Assembly (NCBI GenBank): GCA_002358345.1
Contig: DEOR01000061.1
Span: 1 to 9,644 of the forward strand
Length of the DNA stretch: 9,644 nucleotides
Origin: Proteobacteria bacterium UBA3413
Lineage (GTDB): Bacteria > Pseudomonadota > Gammaproteobacteria > Magnimaribacterales > D2472
Direction: 5' to 3'
The position numbers and the translations under genes were made by a program. This document shows positions 5,104 through 9,644 of the stretch, one piece after another. Each line of letters begins with the position of its first letter. Position 1 is the first letter of the stretch. The notes under the pieces were generated by a model, which was not told the DNA's origin, did no database searches, and worked only from the letters and a program-made list of their open reading frames with translations.

Positions 5104-8001
5104 CTAGAAGTTATACTTCCATCTCACGCCATAGGTTGCCTGATCTCTAGCCCAAATGGACTTATTGAATCCTAGCGGCGCTGTTGCCTCGCCTATGTGC
5201 ATGATGTTTTGCTCGTCCGTGATGTTTTGACCATAAATATCAACACGCCATTTTGCATCGTCCGTCGCAGGTGTAATAGAAACCATGGCATTGTACTCAG
5301 TCCATGCTGGCACTTTATCCCACTCCAGATCAAACAAACTGGTGTAGCGCTCATCTTGTTTGTATGCATCAAGTCTAAAATTCACATTAAAATTTTCTGT
5401 GGTCATGGTGTACTGAACACCAAGATTTGCTGAAAACTCAGGATGAGTTAAAGAGTTGCCGCCAATATCAGATAAGAGTCCATCCTTCATAACATCCGCA
5501 GGGGTGCAGCCTAAAATAGCACAAGCTGTACTCACCATGTTTTGACCATATAGATCTCGCGAAGCAGTCAATGACGGCAAATGACCTGCAGCAACATTGG
5601 GCAGGAAGCTGACAGGGGTGGGTTCGCCAGTTGTTCTATCACCATGGAATTCTGCAGGCACTATGAGTGCTTGTGCAGGACCCCAAAGTCCAGCCTGCCA
5701 CATGTTCCAGATAAGAGTTGCAACATCTTTTCGGACAACAAACACCTCTCCATCAGCTGCATTTTTCATCAGATGCCAGTTACCACAACCGGTTGTTAAG
5801 CATAGATCAGCATTGGCTGGATTCATCAGCATTTCACCGCTAGCAATCTCTGACTCCTCCCAGCTCATCCCAATATTAAATTGCCATTGGGGAGCATTAA
5901 CAGGCACCCAAATAAATTCACTCTCAAAACCCATCATGTCAACATCAATCCCTTCGTTCACACGAGTTTTATTTTGAATTTTTGTGACCTGGTAGTCTTG
6001 CGCATCGTAAATGTAGGCCGCCGCATTCCATCTCATGCCCTGAGAAGGGAAGTCTGCTTTGAATCCAACCTCGTAAGCATTCAGCTCGGTTGAAGGGAAA
6101 ACCTGAGGGGTGTTTGGATATTTAGCAGGGTCCAACGCCGGGTTAAATCCTCCGCCCTTGAAACCTTTGGAAATGGAGCCATAGACAAGCGTATTATCGT
6201 TTAGAACAAAGTCCACAACAAAACGCCCTGTGTTATTGGCATATTCAGTTTCAGGATCTCCAGGGGTACCTGAGGCGTACCATGATTGACCAAACTCAGG
6301 AATTGATTGACCGGGAATAGCGGTAAAGCCGTTGCCCTGACTTCCAAAACCCACAACGCTTAAAAATGGTGATCTGCCATACTGCTCTTTGTAATCTTCA
6401 GTTCTTCGAAGACCCAGTGTATATTTCAACCTATCGCTCTGTTGGTAATAAATTTCACCAAAAATAGCGGAGCTGCGTGAAGCAGAGATACTAGAAGTTC
6501 TATAGAGAGGTGCATATAACTGCACATAGCCTTGGGGTATTCCACCAGTTAATACTCCTGGAGGGAAAAGCGCCAATGCATCCAAGCCATTTGCTGCAAT
6601 ATCATAAACACTTTTTCCAGAGGCACTGGTGTGTATCGCACCAAGCAAATAATTCCATTGACCATCAAGGCTGGATTGGAATCGGACTTCTGTTACCTCG
6701 TTTTTGCCTTCGGGGTTGTATTGGCGATCAAATCCATCTGGGTAATTCATAATGTCTGTAACGCAGCCACCATAGGTACCAAGTGTTCCATCTTCAAGGG
6801 TGCAATTGGAGCCATACCCACTCATAGGAATATATCCACCGGGAAAGTATGGGCTGTCTTTGAATCTCAAAGCATCATATTCCTCTGATTCATACACGCC
6901 TGTTCGGTCATACAATCGTTCTTTGCTAGAGTGAGAAAATGTCATGTCCCAACTTTCATTGATTGAGTGGTTAATGATTAACTGCGTGATATCTTGATCG
7001 ATGATGTATCGAGGGTTGCCGCGGTTATTTGATTGCCAAAAACCTTGAGGAGCGCCAGACATATCTGTCACTGGGGTGTAGTCTAGAATCCCAGTGAGAA
7101 TAGCTAAATTTTCAACAAAGGTTGCCATCGGATGAGTTAATTCATGAACTAAAGGGCCGCCAGGGGTACAACCCACTGCTACAGAGGGGTCACGTTTACA
7201 ATACCTATTATTTACATAGTGGCGAGCGGAATCTTCCTCGTACTTGTCATAGACAAATAGAATGTCCGTTGAGTCGCTCACTTGCCAAGCAAATGAAAAT
7301 CTGTAAGCCGCTGAATCTCGGTTATTAATGTGAGAGGTAGGTGCTTTTGAGTAAATGTTTTTGATGTCGCCATCCCTCTCTATAGAAGCAGTGGCAAACC
7401 TGACGGCCATGGAATCACTTAGGGGATAGTTCAGCGTGTATTTGAGTTTCTCTAAATTATAATCACCAACGTCCACTGACACCATTTGAGTGACTTCATC
7501 AAATTGTGGTCTAGCGGTAATCAAATTAATTGCGCCACCCACTGAATTTTTTCCATAAAGAGTGCCCTGTGGACCTCTTAAAACTTCAATACGCTGCATA
7601 TCCAGAAATTCACCATCCTGCATGGTGGTTGATCCAACTGGCAAATCATTCACATGAATTTCGACCCCTGACTCAGCAGTCGCCGAGACAGCTAAATTGG
7701 TGATACCACGAATATTAAAAGCTCCACCACCTGCGTCATTGCCTTGAAAATTTAAACTAGGTGTAACCAACTGAAGATCTGAACCAGATTCAATCTGCAT
7801 GTCGTTAAGCATATCGGCTGTCAAGGCCGTAACCGCTATAGGAACATCCTGAAGACTTTCTTCTGTTCTTTGTGAGGTCACAATAATCTCTTCAATAAGA
7901 CTCCTAGAGGTTACTTGAGAATGCAGCGGCTGCATAACAAACAAAAGGCTGGCGGCCAGCACTGAAGCGTGCAGGATTCTATTCATTGGTATTATTTTCA
8001 T
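5104..8001 (-). CDS. TonB-dependent outer-membrane receptor
   Basis: Outer-membrane importer of 965 residues, driven by TonB-ExbB-ExbD. Order: signal peptide about 1-28 (basic start, hydrophobic core, PLHS end); TonB-box region EEIIVTSQR (37-45); plug domain about 50-165 with SLQDVPIAVTAL, FNIRGI, RIEVLRGPQGTLYG and NSVGGAINL; then a beta barrel to the C-terminus, with SKGFKGGGFNP (611-621), DIYGQNITDEQN (921-932) and a final aromatic in WKYNF as BAM signal. The start at 8001 is fixed by a strong ribosome site; the frame extends 25 codons upstream, but those residues do not fit a signal peptide. All eight cysteines of the mature protein lie in four close pairs (268/278, 400/413, 734/739, 827/832), probably disulfide-bonded surface loops. 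Substrate unknown. Divergent from an exported amidohydrolase, which suggests a shared substrate class. Confidence 0.96.
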   Translation of the reverse strand: MKIIPMNRILHASVLAASLLFVMQPLHSQVTSRSLIEEIIVTSQRTEESLQDVPIAVTALTADMLNDMQIESGSDLQLVTPSLNFQGNDAGGGAFNIRGITNLAVSATAESGVEIHVNDLPVGSTTMQDGEFLDMQRIEVLRGPQGTLYGKNSVGGAINLITARPQFDEVTQMVSVDVGDYNLEKLKYTLNYPLSDSMAVRFATASIERDGDIKNIYSKAPTSHINNRDSAAYRFSFAWQVSDSTDILFVYDKYEEDSARHYVNNRYCKRDPSVAVGCTPGGPLVHELTHPMATFVENLAILTGILDYTPVTDMSGAPQGFWQSNNRGNPRYIIDQDITQLIINHSINESWDMTFSHSSKERLYDRTGVYESEEYDALRFKDSPYFPGGYIPMSGYGSNCTLEDGTLGTYGGCVTDIMNYPDGFDRQYNPEGKNEVTEVRFQSSLDGQWNYLLGAIHTSASGKSVYDIAANGLDALALFPPGVLTGGIPQGYVQLYAPLYRTSSISASRSSAIFGEIYYQQSDRLKYTLGLRRTEDYKEQYGRSPFLSVVGFGSQGNGFTAIPGQSIPEFGQSWYASGTPGDPETEYANNTGRFVVDFVLNDNTLVYGSISKGFKGGGFNPALDPAKYPNTPQVFPSTELNAYEVGFKADFPSQGMRWNAAAYIYDAQDYQVTKIQNKTRVNEGIDVDMMGFESEFIWVPVNAPQWQFNIGMSWEESEIASGEMLMNPANADLCLTTGCGNWHLMKNAADGEVFVVRKDVATLIWNMWQAGLWGPAQALIVPAEFHGDRTTGEPTPVSFLPNVAAGHLPSLTASRDLYGQNMVSTACAILGCTPADVMKDGLLSDIGGNSLTHPEFSANLGVQYTMTTENFNVNFRLDAYKQDERYTSLFDLEWDKVPAWTEYNAMVSITPATDDAKWRVDIYGQNITDEQNIMHIGEATAPLGFNKSIWARDQATYGVRWKYNF

Positions 8002-8008
8002 GGTTTTA

Positions 8009-8017
8009 CTTCCCCCT
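8009..8017 (-). promoter_or_regulatory. Ribosome binding site deciding the receptor start
   Basis: On the - strand AGGGGGAAG lies seven bases before the ATG at 8001. It is the best Shine-Dalgarno sequence in the window and rules in favour of this ATG over the in-frame ATG at 8076, which lies in AT-rich DNA with no such site. Confidence 0.85.
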
Positions 8018-8051
8018 AATAAAAGTAATAACTGGTGAGTGAGATTAATGA

Positions 8052-8067
8052 TTCTGCAGTAGCAGAA
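8052..8067. repeat. Perfect inverted repeat in the receptor leader
   Basis: TTCTGC and GCAGAA flank a four-base spacer AGTA. It lies about 50-65 bases upstream of the receptor ATG, so depending on the start of transcription it is either an operator half-site pair or a small hairpin in the leader RNA. Six-bp arms are weak evidence on their own. Confidence 0.35.
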
Positions 8068-8076
8068 CACAATCAC

Positions 8077-8094
8077 TAGTATCTATACATACTA
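8077..8094. promoter_or_regulatory. 18-bp near-perfect palindrome, candidate operator
   Basis: TAGTATCTATACATACTA equals its own reverse complement at 16 of 18 positions; only positions 7 and 12 break symmetry. It sits 76 bases from the receptor start and 145 from the amidohydrolase start. Its size and symmetry suit a dimeric repressor or activator. No regulator gene is in the window, and AT-rich DNA makes such dyads more likely by chance. Confidence 0.4.
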
Positions 8095-8140
8095 CTTAAT
8101 CAAATAAAGATCATGAATGCAATAAAAAGATGTATTTATT

Positions 8141-8154
8141 TTACTGAGAAGTAA
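8141..8154. repeat. Small inverted repeat
   Basis: TTACT and AGTAA flank GAGA. The five-bp AT-rich arms are short and may be fortuitous. It is recorded because it lies in the same divergent spacer as two longer dyads, though its sequence does not repeat theirs. Confidence 0.2.
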
Positions 8155-8238
8155 GATCATATATTTTATGTCTATATTTTTTATTGATTGAGAATCTATA
8201 AAAATTACTCGTATCTCGCTATGCTGTTAGGCTTGGTA

Positions 8239-9644
8239 ATGAATATTAAAAATATGCTAATAAATTTTACTCGCTCTGTAAGTCTGATCTTCGGCTTGTT
8301 GCTCTTCTCAAGCGCCACTTATGCGATCAATGAGGCTGAGTTAATCCTTAGCTCTAACCATGTTTTATTGATGACAGGTGAGAGACAATCTCAGGCTCTT
8401 TCAGTGGCTATCACCGACCAGAGAATTGTGTGGATTGGGGATCACCAAACAGCCAAAACCATTAAAGGCAAACATATTAATTTTGGTGACCAGGCAATCT
8501 TGCCTGGATTTATTGATGCGCATGGTCATGCTTCTTATGTGGCTTTTGCTACCCAGGTAGCAAACCTAGCCTCTCCTCCTGTTGGTGAAGTGAAAACCAT
8601 TGCAGACCTTCAGCTCCAATTAAAAAACTTTATTAAAGAAAAGGAGATTGGTCCAGGAGAATGGGTCATTGGTCTTGGTTACGATGATTCACTTTTAAAG
8701 GAGCAGCGCCATCCCACCAAGAAAGATTTAGATGCTGTCAGCACGTCCAATCCGATATATTTAATTCATGTGTCAAGTCACTTGGGTGCCGCCAACTCAC
8801 TTGCATTGTCTTTGGCTGATATTACCAAGGATTCCCTGGATCCTTCGGGGGGTAAGATTCGAAGACTGTCAGGCTCAACTGAGCCCAACGGCGTTTTTGA
8901 AGAAACTGCAGCATATCCTCTGCAGCAGCTAGCCATGACCTCTTATAAAGACCCTCTGGGAAGTGTTAGAGAAGCCATGAAGATTTATGCAAGGAATGGA
9001 ATTACGACGGCGCAAGATGGGGCTGCGAGCCTTGAATCAATAGCGTTGATGCAAGCCGCGGCTGCTCAGGGTTATCTTAATTTAGATGTCATCACCTACC
9101 CTATTGGCCAGGGAAATACTGAAGCCCTCATAGACTCGTTTGCCTTTGGGCAATACCAAGGACGATTAAAGCTTGGGGGAATCAAACTCGTGCTCGATGG
9201 CTCGCCTCAAGGGAAGACAGCCTACCTGACTCAACCATACCTTAGACCTCCACATGGACAAGTAGCTGATTACAAAGGCTACCCTTTGATACCCCAAACA
9301 TCTGTCAATGACTTAGTTAAAACATACTCCCAAGCAGGCATACCCATCATGGCTCATGCCAATGGCGATGCGGCGGCTGATATGTTGATTCAATCGATAG
9401 AAGAAGCTGGGATAACTTCTGATCACCGAACCATCATGATTCATGCTCAAACAGTTAGAGAGGATCAACTAGACCAAATGAAAGTGCTAGGAATTATCCC
9501 ATCCTACTTCTCGTCGCATACCTTTTATTGGGGTGACTGGCATCGAGACTCTGTCTTTGGTATAGATCGAGCCTCACGGATTAGCCCAACACGATCCACT
9601 CTTGAAAGAGACATGCTCTTTACCGTTCACAACGATGCGCCGAT
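8239..9644 (+). CDS. Exported amidohydrolase, YtcJ / Amidohydro_3 type (3' end outside window)
   Basis: The first 468 residues of a metal-dependent amidohydrolase of the YtcJ-like branch, which hydrolyses C-N bonds of amides, formamides or N-acyl compounds. Residues 1-29 look like a Sec signal peptide (lysine and arginine near the start, core SLIFGLLLFSS, cleavage near TYA). Metal motif DAHGH (His95, His97) follows LPGFI. Other family marks are KLVLDGSPQGKTAYL (316-330, Lys316 a possible metal-bridging residue), AHANGDAA (His373), IHAQ (His402), FYWGDWH (429-435) and HNDAP (catalytic-type Asp466) at the window edge. About 100 residues are probably missing by comparison with the family's 550-600. 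I chose the ATG at 8239 because TTAGG lies about seven bases before it; the in-frame ATG at 8221 adds six residues without a ribosome site, and a TGA at 8185 closes the frame upstream. It is divergent from the receptor gene. Substrate unknown. Confidence 0.93.
   Translation, partial: MNIKNMLINFTRSVSLIFGLLLFSSATYAINEAELILSSNHVLLMTGERQSQALSVAITDQRIVWIGDHQTAKTIKGKHINFGDQAILPGFIDAHGHASYVAFATQVANLASPPVGEVKTIADLQLQLKNFIKEKEIGPGEWVIGLGYDDSLLKEQRHPTKKDLDAVSTSNPIYLIHVSSHLGAANSLALSLADITKDSLDPSGGKIRRLSGSTEPNGVFEETAAYPLQQLAMTSYKDPLGSVREAMKIYARNGITTAQDGAASLESIALMQAAAAQGYLNLDVITYPIGQGNTEALIDSFAFGQYQGRLKLGGIKLVLDGSPQGKTAYLTQPYLRPPHGQVADYKGYPLIPQTSVNDLVKTYSQAGIPIMAHANGDAAADMLIQSIEEAGITSDHRTIMIHAQTVREDQLDQMKVLGIIPSYFSSHTFYWGDWHRDSVFGIDRASRISPTRSTLERDMLFTVHNDAP

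Larger units (their letters stand above)
8002..8238. promoter_or_regulatory. Divergent regulatory spacer between receptor and amidohydrolase
   Basis: This strongly AT-rich spacer of 237 bases must hold both promoters. I see no convincing -35/-10 pair for either direction: TTGATT at 8184-8189 and TATAAA at 8197-8202 are only seven bases apart, and TATAGA on the - strand inside the dyad at 8077-8094 has no good -35 partner. Three inverted repeats are present (8052-8067, 8077-8094, 8141-8154). No small ORF with a ribosome site, no tRNA and no riboswitch-like conserved structure was recognised. Confidence 0.6.

Noticed and set aside
5197..7328. Several + strand open frames of 60-126 codons opposite the receptor gene
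   Set aside because: They are shadows of a well-supported receptor gene: no ribosome sites, no recognisable domains and odd composition.
8002..8076. A 25-residue N-terminal extension of the TonB receptor from an ATG at 8076
   Set aside because: The ATG at 8001 has a strong AGGGGGAAG site at proper spacing and starts a normal signal peptide. The extension carries the dyad at 8052-8067 and would bury the signal sequence.
8239..9644. Reading the amidohydrolase as a truncated pseudogene
   Set aside because: The frame is open to the last base with all expected motifs in order. It is cut only by the window edge.

Overview
This window reads as ordinary chromosomal DNA of a Gram-negative, heterotrophic gammaproteobacterium, probably marine. 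The base composition is moderately AT-rich by eye (not computed). The malate synthase G is close to the Pseudomonas/E. coli type as I remember those sequences. There is an outer-membrane TonB-dependent receptor with the plug and TonB-box style common in marine gammaproteobacteria, and several hydrolases carry Sec or lipoprotein signals. I cannot name a genus. I see no rRNA, tRNA, CRISPR array, insertion sequence, integrase or phage gene.

Layout, left to right. (1) Positions 2-67 may be the last codons of a + strand gene that enters from outside the window. (2) A tight three-gene operon on the - strand runs from about 3880 down to 64: malate synthase G (glcB), a small DUF1330 protein, and an exported M20 metallopeptidase/deacylase. 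The junctions are an ATGA overlap and a TAATG overlap, so translation is probably coupled. (3) A short divergent spacer (about 3881-4012) separates glcB from a + strand lipoprotein esterase of the PHB-depolymerase/feruloyl-esterase type (4013-4996). (4) That esterase converges on a 965-residue TonB-dependent receptor on the - strand (5104-8001), which has a clear intrinsic terminator at 5047-5074. (5) A 237-base divergent spacer (8002-8238) holds several inverted repeats. (6) On its other side a + strand exported amidohydrolase of the YtcJ/Amidohydro_3 type starts at 8239 and runs off the right edge.

How the genes may work together (inference). Three hydrolases predicted to act outside the cytoplasm (M20, the lipoprotein esterase and the amidohydrolase) sit around one outer-membrane importer. 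This looks like a scavenging neighbourhood for amide- or ester-linked organic matter. Malate synthase G condenses glyoxylate with acetyl-CoA to give malate, and would be a plausible entry point for two-carbon products. No gene here generates glyoxylate, so the link between the hydrolases and glcB rests on gene order alone. I found no clearly new type of system. The points most worth a second look are the coupled glcB-DUF1330-M20 operon and the receptor/amidohydrolase pair with an 18-bp near-palindrome between them.
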